Part shown: in pieces, positions 27,579-36,856 of the stretch
Numbering within the stretch: position 1 is the first letter of the stretch
Layout of the letters: the number at the start of each line of letters is the position of its first letter
Origin: Nostoc edaphicum CCNP1411
GTDB lineage: Bacteria; Cyanobacteriota; Cyanobacteriia; Cyanobacteriales; Nostocaceae
NCBI RefSeq assembly: GCF_014023275.1
Contig: NZ_CP054698.1
Coordinates: 3,162,001-3,226,000 of the forward strand
Length of the DNA stretch: 64,000 nt
Reading direction: 5' to 3'
The notes under the pieces: generated by a model
Told to the model about the DNA's origin: nothing
Databases searched by the model: none
The model's input: only the letters and a program-made list of their open reading frames with translations
Made by a program: the position numbers and the translations under genes

Positions 27579-27590
27579 AGAAGGGGAGAC
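27556..27590. repeat. Small dispersed palindromic repeat at the dehydrogenase 3' end
   Basis: CTTCGCGTAGCGTCTCGTAG then AGAAG reads as an imperfect palindrome and is the family of CTCTACGAGACGCTACGCGAA repeats. It supplies the stop codon of the dehydrogenase. A GAGTGCT-type heptamer repeat follows at 27612-27630. Confidence 0.65.
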
Positions 27591-27647
27591 GCCGAGGGCG
27601 ATCGCTTCAGTAGTGCTGAGTGCTGAGTGTCCAGTAGTACCCCATAG

Positions 27648-28871
27648 TTAAAAGTCCGAAATCTTCAGTTCTTTGGCTTTATTCTTGTGCAACAAAGTAA
27701 GGCTCACAGTGCCAAGAAATGCTAATAAGCTGAAAGTAGAACTAGATTCAGGAACAGACTTGGAATTCTCAATTTTGATAACTTGTCCAAGTCCTGGGCG
27801 ATCGCCTCGGTTTGCCACGTAGATAGCACCATCAGCACCAATAGTCAAAGCAGTAGGAGACTCTAATCCATTGCCACTAAGAATAGTTGTGCGAGTTCCA
27901 TCAGTCGCTATTTTAATCACAGCACCATCTAGATTACCTTTCCAGAGTGACTGATTAGCGTACTGCAAAGCATATAAATTACCCTCAGCATCAAAATCTA
28001 AGTCAGTAAGTTGGGTAAAGCCATCGGTATAAACTGTTGGTTGACCATCAGCACCAATTCGATAGATTTTTGCTTCACCTTCTGGAAAAGGAAAACCAGT
28101 TAATTCGCTAATATAATAAGCGCCATCTGGGCCTTTAGCGATATTTGTCGGTACTGCTTGGATTTCAAATGGCGATGATGATGGGCCAGAGGGAAAAATT
28201 GGATTATTTAATATCTGTCGGGGAATTGTGGCGATCGCCTTTAAATTACTGCCATCAGTTCCTACGCTGAGTAACTCATTAGCGCCAGTATCAACTGCAA
28301 CAATCTTATTTCCATCTAAAAGAAGAGAGAAGGGATTGCTAATTAGATCGCCTTGATCTGGATTATTTGCAAGTTCATAATTAGCTAAATCAGCAATACT
28401 AGTCCACGAATTTGTATTGAAATTAGCAGTGATGATTTTTCCTAAGTCAGTGTTACCTAATGCAGCCCGAAATGTGGGATTTGAACCATACCCAATTGCA
28501 ATATAAGGCTTGCCAGTAGCATCAAATTTGATATCTTGAGGTCCAGAAGTATCAGTACCATCTGGTAATGCTAAAGAAGGAAGTCCTGTAAGTATACGTT
28601 CTTGCGTACCATTTCCAATTTTGGTGACTGCACCAGTTGTGCCATAGCATAAAGATTGGTTGGCAACGCTCGGTGAAGGAACACAAGCTCCACTGCCGCC
28701 TGTTCCTGCTTCGGTGACGTAGAGACTCCCATCATTACCAAAACTTAGACCGCGTGGATTATTAAGACCATCGGCAATTACCGAAAATGATGCCGCATCT
28801 GCTGCTTTGATCCCCGAAAAAGCAGCAATACAAAGACTCAAAAATGTGATTCCAAATTGTTTTAGTTTCAT
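27648..28871 (-). CDS. ScyD/ScyE-like secreted beta-propeller protein with PEP-CTERM tail
   Basis: About 407 residues. The signal peptide is MKLKQFGITFLSLCIAAFSG up to ADAASF. The body has repeated blade-like motifs (NNPRGLSFGNDGSLYVTE, GPQDIKFDATGKPYIAIG, TNIAKGPDGAYYISELTG, PTALTIGADGAIYVANRG), as in ScyD/ScyE proteins. The C-terminus VPESSSTFSLLAFLGTVSLT followed by basic residues is a PEP-CTERM sorting tail. ScyE and ScyD lie in the scytonemin cluster of Nostoc, but the known scytonemin neighbours are absent here, so it is probably a family member used elsewhere in the envelope. Standalone minus-strand gene. Confidence 0.85.
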   Translation of the reverse strand: MKLKQFGITFLSLCIAAFSGIKAADAASFSVIADGLNNPRGLSFGNDGSLYVTEAGTGGSGACVPSPSVANQSLCYGTTGAVTKIGNGTQERILTGLPSLALPDGTDTSGPQDIKFDATGKPYIAIGYGSNPTFRAALGNTDLGKIITANFNTNSWTSIADLANYELANNPDQGDLISNPFSLLLDGNKIVAVDTGANELLSVGTDGSNLKAIATIPRQILNNPIFPSGPSSSPFEIQAVPTNIAKGPDGAYYISELTGFPFPEGEAKIYRIGADGQPTVYTDGFTQLTDLDFDAEGNLYALQYANQSLWKGNLDGAVIKIATDGTRTTILSGNGLESPTALTIGADGAIYVANRGDRPGLGQVIKIENSKSVPESSSTFSLLAFLGTVSLTLLHKNKAKELKISDF

Positions 28872-29533
28872 TAGACTCCTCCTAAAATTAAATTTGCGTA
28901 AAGCATAGAATAGAAAATTTTATCTTGACAAATAATAATATTTAATGTTTATAGTTTCTATGGATTTTAGAGAATGCCTAAAAAGTTTTTTTGTATACAT
29001 CTAACCCTTGAGATCCCCCTAAATCCCCCTTAAAAAGGGGGACTTTAAGAGCTTTTTGCCCCCCTTTTTAAGGGGGGTTGGGGGGATCAAAAGGCCTGTG
29101 GCGCAACTCTAAAAGACTTGAGTGTACACCATAGCTTTTTTAAGGAGGGTTAGGGGGGATCAAGAAATTATTTGATACTTCTCAGACATCCTCTTACAGC
29201 TTATTTAAAAGAGGGAAACAGATTCAAACCCAGAAACCTAGATGAAATGTAAATTTATTAATTTCGAGTTGTATCATACCATTTCCAAAAATCTTTGCAA
29301 CATAATGAATCGGCTGTAGGAGCGTACAGATGTACACTACTAGCAACAAAATTAAATAGGATTACTGTAGATTTCTAACGCTTTTTATACAAGTGCGATC
29401 TCAAAACTGTTGAACTACATAGATTTTGCAGGACTACAAGGCGATCGCAGTTTGCATCAATAAATAAAGTTGCAGATCAGAAATTGCTGTGCGATCGCAT
29501 AATTAGACATACCTTGTTTCGGAGCAAACAGAA
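28872..29533. other. Repeat-rich region before the GH57 gene
   Basis: About 660 bp. It contains a palindromic cluster of C and G runs (TCCCCCTAAATCCCCCTT, CCCCCTTTTTAAGGGGGGT; 29008-29110) and a decayed copy of the 22-bp mobile end GACTTGAGTGTACACCATAG (29115-29137). A second TTTTTTAAGGAGGGTTAGGGG block follows. HIP1 sites near 29440. No gene supported. Confidence 0.6.
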
Positions 29534-31030
29534 ATGCTTTCTTTCCCCACAACTCTGACTCCTTTGCCCGAAATCATTGATGGCTTACCGAATATTTCTG
29601 GTTGGGAAACAGAGGTTCTCTCTGTAGTTAACCAAGATCAACCAGTATTTTTACCAACAACAAATATCTGTTTAGAAGACGTAAATGCTGTGTTTGCGAT
29701 CGCCTTGCACATGCACCAGCCAACTATACCTGCTGGAAATGGCGGTACACTGATCAGCAATCTGCAATATATGTTTGAACATCCCCATGAAGGGGATAAC
29801 CACAATGCAGATCCTTTTGCCCATTGTTACAGCCGCATGGGTGACTTGATCCCCGAACTTGTAAATCAAGGTTGCAATCCCCGTGTGATGTTGGATTACT
29901 CTGGTAATCTGCTGTGGGGACTGCGGCAAATGGGACGCGGTGATGTTCTGGATAACCTTAAACGGATTACTTGCGATCGCACCTATCAACCTTATGTAGA
30001 GTGGTTGGGTACAATGTGGGGTCATGCAGTTATTCCTTCCACACCCATAGCAGATATTAAATTACATATCGTTGCATGGCAACATCACTTTGCGGCAATT
30101 TTTGGCTGGGAAGCACTAGCGCGAGTCAAAGGATTTTCGCCCCCAGAAATGCACCTACCAAATCACCCTGATGCTCTCTTTGAATTTGTGAAAGCGCTGA
30201 AAGAATGTGGATATCGCTGGCTACTTGTTCAAGAACATTCTGTAGAAACTCTTACTGGTCAATCTCTGACTCATAAACATTTACCACATCGTCTAATTGC
30301 CCGTAATTCTCAAGGCGAAACAATTAGTATTACAGCCTTAATTAAAACCCAAGGTTCGGATACTAAATTAGTTGCTCAGATGCAGCCTTATTATGAAGCT
30401 AAAACATTATCAAAACAACAAATTGGCAGTGTATTTGTACCACCAATAGTTAGCCAAATTGGTGATGGTGAAAATGGCGGCGTGATGATGAATGAATTTC
30501 CTAGCGCTTTTAAACAAGCTTGGGGAGATATGGTAAATAATGGGGGAGGAAAATCAGGTTTTGTTGGGGTGTGTGGTACAGAATATTTAGAATTAATCGA
30601 AGCTGCTGGATGCAAACCTGAAGATTATCCAACTTGTCAACCAGTGGGACAACATCAGATTTGGGAGCGAGTTTCACCAGAGAATATTCAACCGCAAGCT
30701 GTAGAGAATGCCATTCAAGAATTGAAGCAAACAAACTCTAATTTTCATCTGGATGGAGCTTCGTGGACGAATCATATCAGTTGGGTCAAAGGATATGAAA
30801 ATGTGTTGTCTCCCATGTACCAATTAAGCAGTTTATTTCATCAAAAGTTTGATCCCTTACAACAAATTGACTCAGCAGAACCTGTAACCAGACAATCTCA
30901 TTATCGTAATGTTCTTCTACATAACCTGTTGTTGCAAACCAGTTGTTTTCGTTATTGGGGACAAGGTGCTTGGACTGATCACGCGCGGGAAATTTACCAA
31001 CGTGGCGAAAGTTTATTGCAGATGAATTGA
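29534..31030 (+). CDS. Glycoside hydrolase family 57 protein
   Basis: This 498-residue protein has the GH57 opening AIALHMHQPTIPAG (a conserved HxHQP-type motif), then PELVNQGCNPRVMLDYSGNL, GFSPPEMHLP and VMMNEFPSAF. GH57 enzymes are alpha-amylases, branching enzymes or alpha-galactosidases, all retaining enzymes acting on alpha-glucans; the exact activity cannot be fixed here. No signal peptide, so it probably acts on cytoplasmic glycogen. GGAG lies 9 nt before ATG 29534. It stands alone and is followed by a tandem direct repeat and a long hairpin. Confidence 0.88.
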   Translation: MLSFPTTLTPLPEIIDGLPNISGWETEVLSVVNQDQPVFLPTTNICLEDVNAVFAIALHMHQPTIPAGNGGTLISNLQYMFEHPHEGDNHNADPFAHCYSRMGDLIPELVNQGCNPRVMLDYSGNLLWGLRQMGRGDVLDNLKRITCDRTYQPYVEWLGTMWGHAVIPSTPIADIKLHIVAWQHHFAAIFGWEALARVKGFSPPEMHLPNHPDALFEFVKALKECGYRWLLVQEHSVETLTGQSLTHKHLPHRLIARNSQGETISITALIKTQGSDTKLVAQMQPYYEAKTLSKQQIGSVFVPPIVSQIGDGENGGVMMNEFPSAFKQAWGDMVNNGGGKSGFVGVCGTEYLELIEAAGCKPEDYPTCQPVGQHQIWERVSPENIQPQAVENAIQELKQTNSNFHLDGASWTNHISWVKGYENVLSPMYQLSSLFHQKFDPLQQIDSAEPVTRQSHYRNVLLHNLLLQTSCFRYWGQGAWTDHAREIYQRGESLLQMN

Positions 31031-31053
31031 ATTGGAGGCTGGAACGCATATCA

Positions 31054-31118
31054 ATTCTTAAGACTTGATCCTTCTTAAAAATTATCGATTCTTAAGACTT
31101 GATCCTTCTTAAAAATTA
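31054..31118. repeat. Perfect tandem direct repeat of 31 bp
   Basis: Two identical 31-bp units, ATTCTTAAGACTTGATCCTT plus CTTAAAAATTA, at 31054-31084 and 31088-31118, are separated by 3 bp (TCG). The repeat lies in the 3' region of the GH57 gene. Confidence 0.9.
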
Positions 31119-31156
31119 GTGACACAACCCCCTTTTTAAGGGGGTTGTGTCACTAA
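31116..31156. terminator. 19-bp perfect inverted repeat (long hairpin)
   Basis: The arms TTAGTGACACAACCCCCTT (31116-31134) and AAGGGGGTTGTGTCACTAA (31138-31156) are complementary, with a 3-nt loop. Placed 86 bp after the GH57 stop it could terminate transcription, although there is no T run. It may instead be a mobile repeat. Confidence 0.5.
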
Positions 31157-31194
31157 TACATTGCATATTACAGTAAATGAAGTACACCCTTCCC

Positions 31195-31305
31195 CTGTTC
31201 AGGGGCTACGGTGAATTACCCCCCTTAATCCCCCCTTGCAAAGGGGGGAAAAAAGAAATCTAGTTCCCTCCCCTTTGCAAGGGGAGGGTTAGGGTGGGGT
31301 ATTTT
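31195..31305. repeat. Copy of the dispersed C/G-run repeat with a decayed mobile end
   Basis: GGGGCTACGGTG (31202-31213) looks like the remnant of the GCTACGGTGTATACACAAGT end. It is followed by TACCCCCCTTAATCCCCCCTT, AAATCTAGTTCCCTCCCCTTTG and GGGAGGGTTAGGGTGGGG. The same module occurs near 40525-40650, 51105-51190 and 60795-60880. Confidence 0.65.
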
Positions 31306-31354
31306 TTTACCTCACCAACTCGTAATCTGCTGTAGTTTATAAATAGGCAATAAA

Positions 31355-31939
31355 ATGAAAAATATTTATGACATTTTAGCAATGATTAGAACAAGACCAG
31401 GAATGTATTTAGGACAGCGTTCCTTAACTGCATTAAGAAGCTTTATTGATGGCTATTTTTTTGCTATAGGGCAAAATGGGATATTAATTGAAGAAGAGAA
31501 TCCTCCCTTTAGTCAGTTGAACAACTGGGTAGCTCGATATTATAAACGGTATGGATCAACAGCAGGATGGAAAAATATTATTCTCCGAGAAGTTGGAGAC
31601 GAAGCAAAAGCATGTGATGTATTCTTTGAACTACTTGAATTATTTAAGCAACGGTTTCCTGTACTTAAGTATCGTGTTTTCTTAAATCCAAACCACAAAT
31701 CTACCGGAGCTATATATCGACGTATATGTATAGATGGGATATACAAAGACTTAGATCCACCTAAAGAAATTAGAATTGTTCAATATACAACAGATTCTGG
31801 CTTTTACCGTTTCGATGTATCCCAAGCCGGAGAAATTACAGAAATTGGCTATTTTGAGACAGAAAATTTAGTGATGGAAGAAGTTAAGAAAGAGTTTGAA
31901 GTTTCTTTAGATGAGTGGGAAAACTTAAATACTATCTAA
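31355..31939 (+). CDS. Conserved hypothetical protein with RPGMYLG motif
   Basis: This 194-residue soluble protein starts MKNIYDILAMIRTRPGMYLG, then QRSLTALRSFIDGYFFAIG. The RPGMYLG opening and following RSFIDGY are shared with a group of small bacterial proteins of unknown function that I have seen in diverse neighbourhoods. The middle (LREVGDEAKACDVFFELLELF) is helical and the C-terminus acidic. No nuclease, kinase or binding residues can be named. It stands alone between GH57 and the kinase gene. Confidence 0.7.
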   Translation: MKNIYDILAMIRTRPGMYLGQRSLTALRSFIDGYFFAIGQNGILIEEENPPFSQLNNWVARYYKRYGSTAGWKNIILREVGDEAKACDVFFELLELFKQRFPVLKYRVFLNPNHKSTGAIYRRICIDGIYKDLDPPKEIRIVQYTTDSGFYRFDVSQAGEITEIGYFETENLVMEEVKKEFEVSLDEWENLNTI

Positions 31940-32072
31940 GGATCTTAAACTTATAATAAGAATAACTTCAACACCTTCAACACACTCTCATGCTGATTTC
32001 ATAATCAGTATTTGAGGAATTGTTTCTTTCAAAAAACTGTTATATGTGAGTCATTTTTCTAAATATATCTTC

Positions 32073-33431
32073 TTACACCAGAGGTAACAATATTTCAAAT
32101 TTTGTACCGATACCAGTCTGTGAATGAAAATTCAATTTACCACCATGTCTCACAGTAATAATTCGATAACTTACCGTTAAACTAGTATTTTTACCATTCT
32201 TTGTTTCAAGAGAAAAAGAATCCGTAATTTGCTGTTGTAATTCTTGAGACATTCCAGAGCCATTGTCAGCAATACGAATTAAAACCCAGCGAGAATCTGG
32301 TGCATTTGGATTACTTGCTTCTTGTGAAATAACTTCTGTGGTAATCTCAATTCGGGGTTTTTGAACAGTCTTTGTCTCATCTAAATGCAACTGCTGTCGC
32401 ACTGCTTCATTGAGTAAAGTATCCACAACTTCACTTAAAATATTCAACAAAACCTGGTTTAGCTGCCCCATAAAGCAATACACTGGCGGTAATTGCCCGT
32501 AGTATTTGACGATTTCAATTTCTCCTTGAATCCGGCTATTTATTAATAGAATGATACTATCTATACAGGCATGTAAATCTACTGGTTTAGGATATAGTTC
32601 ATCTATATGACAGAAGTTTTGTAGACTGGTGACGAGTTTCTTTAATCTTTCTGCTCCCGTGCGGATACTCGCAAGCGATCGCGACAAATCTTGTTCTAAA
32701 AAATCAAATTCAATTTCTTCTTTGATCTGATTAATTGCCTGAGAAACTGATGGTAACTCTTGATCGTAAGCTGCTATCAGTTTGAGTAAATCTTGGCTGT
32801 AGGTTGAAACATAAGTTATGTTCCCCCAAATAAAACCTACTGGGTCTAAAATTTCGTGCGCTACGCCGTCAACCAAACGCCCCAGATTTGCCATTTTATC
32901 ATTTTGAATCAATTGGGCTTGGCTACGTTCATACCGCACTAGATTGTCGATTCCTCGAATTTGCCAAGAAATAATATTCAATTCTTGGACATCTAACAAT
33001 CTATAAGCACCAGATTCGGTTTGTACTACAATTGGTTCTGCTAATAATTCTGGCGATCGCTTTAAGCTAAGTTGCATCGTAGTTAAAATCGATGTTGTAT
33101 CCGTAACCAGCAACATCGGCGTTCGCGCATAGCTGTAGAGAACGGCTAATGGTTGCTGAACAAATAACTCTTGTCCGAATGGGCGAATTAAAAATTCCAG
33201 CAGTCGCCGCCGGGAAATCATTCCAATGAATTGTCCCTGTTCTACCAAAATTACTCCTGGTAACAGAGGATATTTTTCCAAAACACTAGCCACTTCCATA
33301 CCAGTGTGGTTGATTTCCACCGTGAAGTTATACATTGGTAGCTCTTGGAGGGTTGAATCCAAACCAAGATCGCGATCGCTACCCTCAGACAAAAATGGCG
33401 GTGAGATTTGGTAACTGAATTCTTCTGGCAC
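32073..33431 (-). CDS. Sensor histidine kinase with N-terminal CBS-like region
   Basis: About 452 residues. The N-terminal ~150 residues resemble paired CBS motifs (LPGVILVEQGQFIGMISRRRLLEFL, TPMLLVTDTTSILTTMQL, then GAYRLLDVQEL). The phosphoacceptor region is VDGVAHEILDPVGFIWGN (His in AHE), then a HATPase domain with G1 IADNGSGM, and RHGGKLNFHSQTGIGTKFEI at the end. The N-box is degenerate (LNILSEVVDTL rather than NLLxNAxxA), so the ATP-binding lid may be unusual. Start is uncertain: the frame is open to a TTG at 33452; GTG 33431 has CAGGG 6 nt upstream and is preferred. No transmembrane segment. Confidence 0.82.
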   Translation of the reverse strand: MPEEFSYQISPPFLSEGSDRDLGLDSTLQELPMYNFTVEINHTGMEVASVLEKYPLLPGVILVEQGQFIGMISRRRLLEFLIRPFGQELFVQQPLAVLYSYARTPMLLVTDTTSILTTMQLSLKRSPELLAEPIVVQTESGAYRLLDVQELNIISWQIRGIDNLVRYERSQAQLIQNDKMANLGRLVDGVAHEILDPVGFIWGNITYVSTYSQDLLKLIAAYDQELPSVSQAINQIKEEIEFDFLEQDLSRSLASIRTGAERLKKLVTSLQNFCHIDELYPKPVDLHACIDSIILLINSRIQGEIEIVKYYGQLPPVYCFMGQLNQVLLNILSEVVDTLLNEAVRQQLHLDETKTVQKPRIEITTEVISQEASNPNAPDSRWVLIRIADNGSGMSQELQQQITDSFSLETKNGKNTSLTVSYRIITVRHGGKLNFHSQTGIGTKFEILLPLV

Positions 33432-33594
33432 TAGACACCCTGATTTTTTCAAAGACAGGTAAACAATAAGTTAATATTTTACATTCTGCCACCCTCAAAA
33501 TCCGGTTTTAGTTTGGGTATTTAGTAAGACTAGTGGTCTGTCAAGGTGAAAATCTTTCTCAGGTGACTGGAAGCAATTGGCGTGCGATTTCTGA

Positions 33595-33900
33595 TTTGGG
33601 CGGAGAATATTTAGAGAGCGATCGCAAGCTAAACTTTTACCAGCAAATGAACGAGGACATTATCCCATTGTTTCTTTGGGTGTTGAATTAGGTTTATGGC
33701 AGGGAGTTTATCAGAATGTTGAATTACCCTGGCTGCGTTGGTGGAATTTACAAGGTAATTTGCTGTTGATTGGGGATGAAAGAGCAGAACAAGAACGCGA
33801 AAGGGCACAAGAAGAATGTGAAAGAGCAGAACGAGAACGTGAAAGAGCCGATCGCCTAGCTGCCCAATTGCGATCGCTCGGCGTTGAACCAGAAGCGTGA
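33595..33900 (+). pseudogene. C-terminal remnant of a Uma2 family (DUF820) protein
   Basis: From 33625 the frame reads KLLPANERGHYPIVSLGVEL, then GLWQGVYQNVELPWLRWWNLQGNLLL, the hallmark C-terminal part of Nostoc Uma2/DUF820 restriction-endonuclease-like proteins. A coiled-coil tail of Glu/Arg repeats (AEQERERAQEECERAEREREA-like) ends LRSLGVEPEA. The N-terminal nuclease core is missing: upstream sequence is interrupted by a stop at 33592. Tagged as a decayed relic. The intact ATG at 33676 would express only the tail. Confidence 0.8.
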
Positions 33901-34016
33901 TATTTTACTAGAAATTACGAATTACTAATTACTAATTAAAAAAGGGCTGGTGTAAAACAGTCATCTGTGGCTTAATTTGTTTAGACACAAATTTTACTGC
34001 TACCAGGGTAATCACG

Positions 34017-35186
34017 ATGACAAATAAACCTCCTTCCGAACCGGAGTCATCCCAAAGAACTGCCCTTGGCTTTGATGAATTTATAGCCATTTTGGTTGCC
34101 TTCACCACTATCGGAGCAATTCTTTTTTGGTCGTTGTCCCGCAGGGATTCTAGCTTGGACTTAAACGGGCTGCTGTCGCCTTCCTCCACTCCGTCTTCTA
34201 GTGTTCAACCAAATCAAGTATTGCCTTCCCCTACTGCCAAGGTAGAACCAAATGCAGTGCCAAAAAACGTTCTACCCTATTCTCCATCTGAGCCGATTGT
34301 TGAACCCACGACACCTTCATTCCCAACTAATAGTGCAACTCCTTCTGGCGCAGTGTTGCCATCTAATCAGGTAATCCCAACTCAATCCCCACAACCACCT
34401 GTATCCTCTTCAACAGAAGTTGAGTCGGCGATTGTATCATCAGCATTGCCTTTAGTAACTCCGGCAAAACAAAAATCAATTATTCCGCCGCCAATTGCAT
34501 TTAACGATGTGCCGACTGACTTTTGGGGTCGGCGTTTTATAGACGTTCTTTCTTCCCGTGGTATTCTCAAGGGGTTTCCTGATTATTCTTTTAGACCAAA
34601 TCAGCCTGTAAACCGCGCCGAATTTGCTGCTATACTGCAAAAAGCTTTTGAGCAAAAACAGTCTAAGACTGCGATCGCATTTCAAGATGTACCAGCAAAA
34701 TTCTGGGCAACTCCAGCCATTGACCAAGCCATCAGTGCCGGATTTCTCAAAGGCTACCCGAAACAATCCTTCAAGCCACAACAAAATATTTCACGAGTGC
34801 AAGTTTTAGTTGCCCTTGCCAGTGGGTTAAATCTGCAAGCACCCACTTCCCCAAATAAGATTTTAAGTGTCTATAAAGATGCTAAAGACATTCCAGCTTA
34901 TGCTACTAGCAAAATAGCCGCTGCTACAACCAATGGTCTGGTAGTTAACTATCCAAATCCACAACTTCTTGCTCCCAACAAAGTAGCTAGTAGGGCTGAA
35001 GTGGCGGCGATGATTCATCAAGCTTTAGTAAAACAGGGCAAGTTGCAGGCAATTCCATCTCAAAATATTGTGCGTAGGAGTAATCCCCCGCAGCAGGCAT
35101 CGCCCAAAATATCTCCAGAAGTTTTGCAGACTCCAAAACAGAACCCAAACGGTAAATTGTCTGCCGGAGGTTCGTCTCAACAATAA
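34017..35186 (+). CDS. SLH (S-layer homology) domain protein with N-terminal membrane anchor
   Basis: This 389-residue protein has one N-terminal transmembrane segment (FIAILVAFTTIGAILFWSL), a Pro/Ser/Thr-rich linker to about residue 155, then three SLH units: FNDVPTDFWGRRFIDVLSSRGIL with RPNQPVNRAEFAAIL; FQDVPAKFWATPAIDQAISAGF; and YKDAKDIPAYATSKIAAATT with VASRAEVAAMIHQAL. SLH domains bind peptidoglycan-linked polymer and anchor proteins to the wall. A small Gln/Ser tail ends GGSSQQ. It may link the inner membrane and the wall. Single gene convergent with the CAAD gene. Confidence 0.9.
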   Translation: MTNKPPSEPESSQRTALGFDEFIAILVAFTTIGAILFWSLSRRDSSLDLNGLLSPSSTPSSSVQPNQVLPSPTAKVEPNAVPKNVLPYSPSEPIVEPTTPSFPTNSATPSGAVLPSNQVIPTQSPQPPVSSSTEVESAIVSSALPLVTPAKQKSIIPPPIAFNDVPTDFWGRRFIDVLSSRGILKGFPDYSFRPNQPVNRAEFAAILQKAFEQKQSKTAIAFQDVPAKFWATPAIDQAISAGFLKGYPKQSFKPQQNISRVQVLVALASGLNLQAPTSPNKILSVYKDAKDIPAYATSKIAAATTNGLVVNYPNPQLLAPNKVASRAEVAAMIHQALVKQGKLQAIPSQNIVRRSNPPQQASPKISPEVLQTPKQNPNGKLSAGGSSQQ

Positions 35187-35315
35187 TTCGTAATTCGTAA
35201 TTAAACCAAGGGTTAGAGTCCCTGACTTATAAAGATCGTAGCGTTATTGATCGGGATTTAGAATATATCTATAACGTAATTACGAATTGTTAATGAACTT
35301 GTAGGGAATTTAGCG

Positions 35316-35352
35316 AGAAGTCTGATTGCCGACTTCCGGCGATCAGACTTCT
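35316..35352. repeat. Hairpin repeat AGAAGTCTGATTGCCG
   Basis: The 16-bp arms AGAAGTCTGATTGCCG (35316-35331) and CGGCGATCAGACTTCT (35337-35352) differ by one T-G pair and have a 5-nt loop. Lies between convergent genes, so it may act as a terminator for the SLH gene. Confidence 0.6.
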
Positions 35353-35397
35353 GTGATTTGAAATTAGAGCGTACTCCCATACAGAAGCAAGCAGCTA

Positions 35398-35450
35398 TGA
35401 TTATCGCTTCTCTACGACACGCTCCCGCGTTCGTAGAGAAGCGATAATCA
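35398..35450. repeat. 20-bp perfect inverted repeat just before the CAAD stop codon
   Basis: The arms TGATTATCGCTTCTCTACGA and TCGTAGAGAAGCGATAATCA are perfectly complementary with a 13-nt loop. Ends 5 bp from the minus-strand CAAD gene stop. It belongs to the CTCTACGA dispersed palindrome family and may be used as a terminator. Confidence 0.75.
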
Positions 35451-35454
35451 GATA

Positions 35455-35892
35455 TTAAGCTTCTGGAATTTCTTTACCGACAACTTGTGATTTAAGAGTG
35501 GTGATTTCACTAGTTAACTCTTTCCTGGTTGAGGCTTTGAGTAAATAGCGGTAAACAAACCAGGCAGAGTAACCAATACCAATCAACTCAAAAGTAGGCG
35601 CTACCAAGGGTATATCATTCAAAGCATCTAATATTGCCAAGAGTACTTTAACCCCAACAATTGATCCCACAATTAAACCAACTGTTACCAGCGGTTGCTT
35701 ATATTGATTAAAGAAGCTTCCCAGATATTCTGGCAATGTTGCTAAAAAGCTAGAAATTTGCTCACCGTATTTTAGCCATTCATCTTGAGACTGTGCGGGA
35801 GGCTGGATTTTGGTGATGGTTCCCGTTTGGTTGTTGATCTCTGCCACTGTAGTCTCTTTAGATGCGGTTTCCGTAAATTCTTGTTCTGGCAT
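35455..35892 (-). CDS. CAAD-domain protein (CURT1-like thylakoid membrane protein)
   Basis: About 145 residues. The N-terminus is acidic and soluble, followed by an amphipathic helix (WLKYGEQISSFLATLPEYLGSFF), two membrane helices (TVGLIVGSIVGVKVLLAIL and TFELIGIGYSAWFVYRYLL) and a C-terminal helix. This is the CAAD module, found in cyanobacterial aminoacyl-tRNA synthetases and as stand-alone CURT1-type proteins that curve thylakoid membranes. There is no synthetase domain here. The ATG at 35904 lacks a ribosome site; GGGAG sits 6 nt before ATG 35892 (MPEQEF), so that is the start. Confidence 0.88.
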   Translation of the reverse strand: MPEQEFTETASKETTVAEINNQTGTITKIQPPAQSQDEWLKYGEQISSFLATLPEYLGSFFNQYKQPLVTVGLIVGSIVGVKVLLAILDALNDIPLVAPTFELIGIGYSAWFVYRYLLKASTRKELTSEITTLKSQVVGKEIPEA

Positions 35893-36856
35893 TTTCACTC
35901 CCATAAATTTGACAGTTGAGTTTTCTAATCTGGATAATTACAACCAAAAGGCTGTTGATTAGGTAATGCACAAGTGCATCATTACAATTGGGTGAAGGAC
36001 ACAAAAGGGTTTTAGTGTCCTATAACCATAATTGCCCCGTAATATCTACTGCATCAACTACAAGGTAGACAGTCAGTAGGAAGATAGAATTCAGAAGGCA
36101 GCAAGATGTATTATAATCAACCTTCTGAGTCTATTTTTTTGAATCAACTGGAATCCTCTGGTTGTGATTGTCCCATTCCGTGTCATTTGCTCATAATCGT
36201 ACTAAATCTAAGTACAAATCATGCAAAAATCAGTCCACTTCTCATTTATATAAGCCTAGAAGCGGATTTTATCTGATATTAAAGCTATCTTAGACCGCGT
36301 TCGTCAATTAACCCATTCGTATTGATATTAATACGTAATAAAAATTTTTGTGTGTTCATACAGACTAGACTTTTAACTTATTTTATGATAAACGTGACTC
36401 AATACTGGGGGATGAGGGAGAAATAATCAATACCCCATGCCCAATGACCCATGCCCAACAAATGTCAAACCTTTTGTTTTTTTCCTGATTGTATTAATTT
36501 TATAAGGAAGCAGTAAGGTAGAGTAGTGGCGTACCTGATGGCAAAAACTAATTGCTATCAACCGCATATTGAGGAAAGTGTTGTGGTAAAGAGAAGATGC
36601 TCTCTGGCGGATCATTAGTGCAGAAAACTATTCATTGCTGCTGACAAAAGTGAATTCTGTACGCCTTCGTAAGTTTACTTAGGAGCATTGTTATTAAAAG
36701 CACTCATATAATATAAGGTTATGCTAATTATCTAATAAGCAATGATTTGCTCTTGCGATAAAAGAAGATAATGTAGATATTAATGACTAAATTGAAGTGT
36801 TTGTACAAGCTAGACTAATTTGGTGATTTTTGTGGGAAGGCAAGGAGGTTTGAGAA
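35893..36856. other. Divergent intergenic region, about 960 bp
   Basis: Between the minus-strand CAAD gene and the plus-strand kinase. AT-rich; contains inverted stretches such as GGACAC/GTGTCC near 35997-36022. The frame 36427-36615 on the minus strand is not supported. The AAGGAGG ribosome site of the kinase is at 36842-36848. Confidence 0.5.

Noticed and set aside
36427..36615. 62-codon minus ORF in the CAAD/kinase gap
   Set aside because: Low-complexity product and no start context; probably chance.
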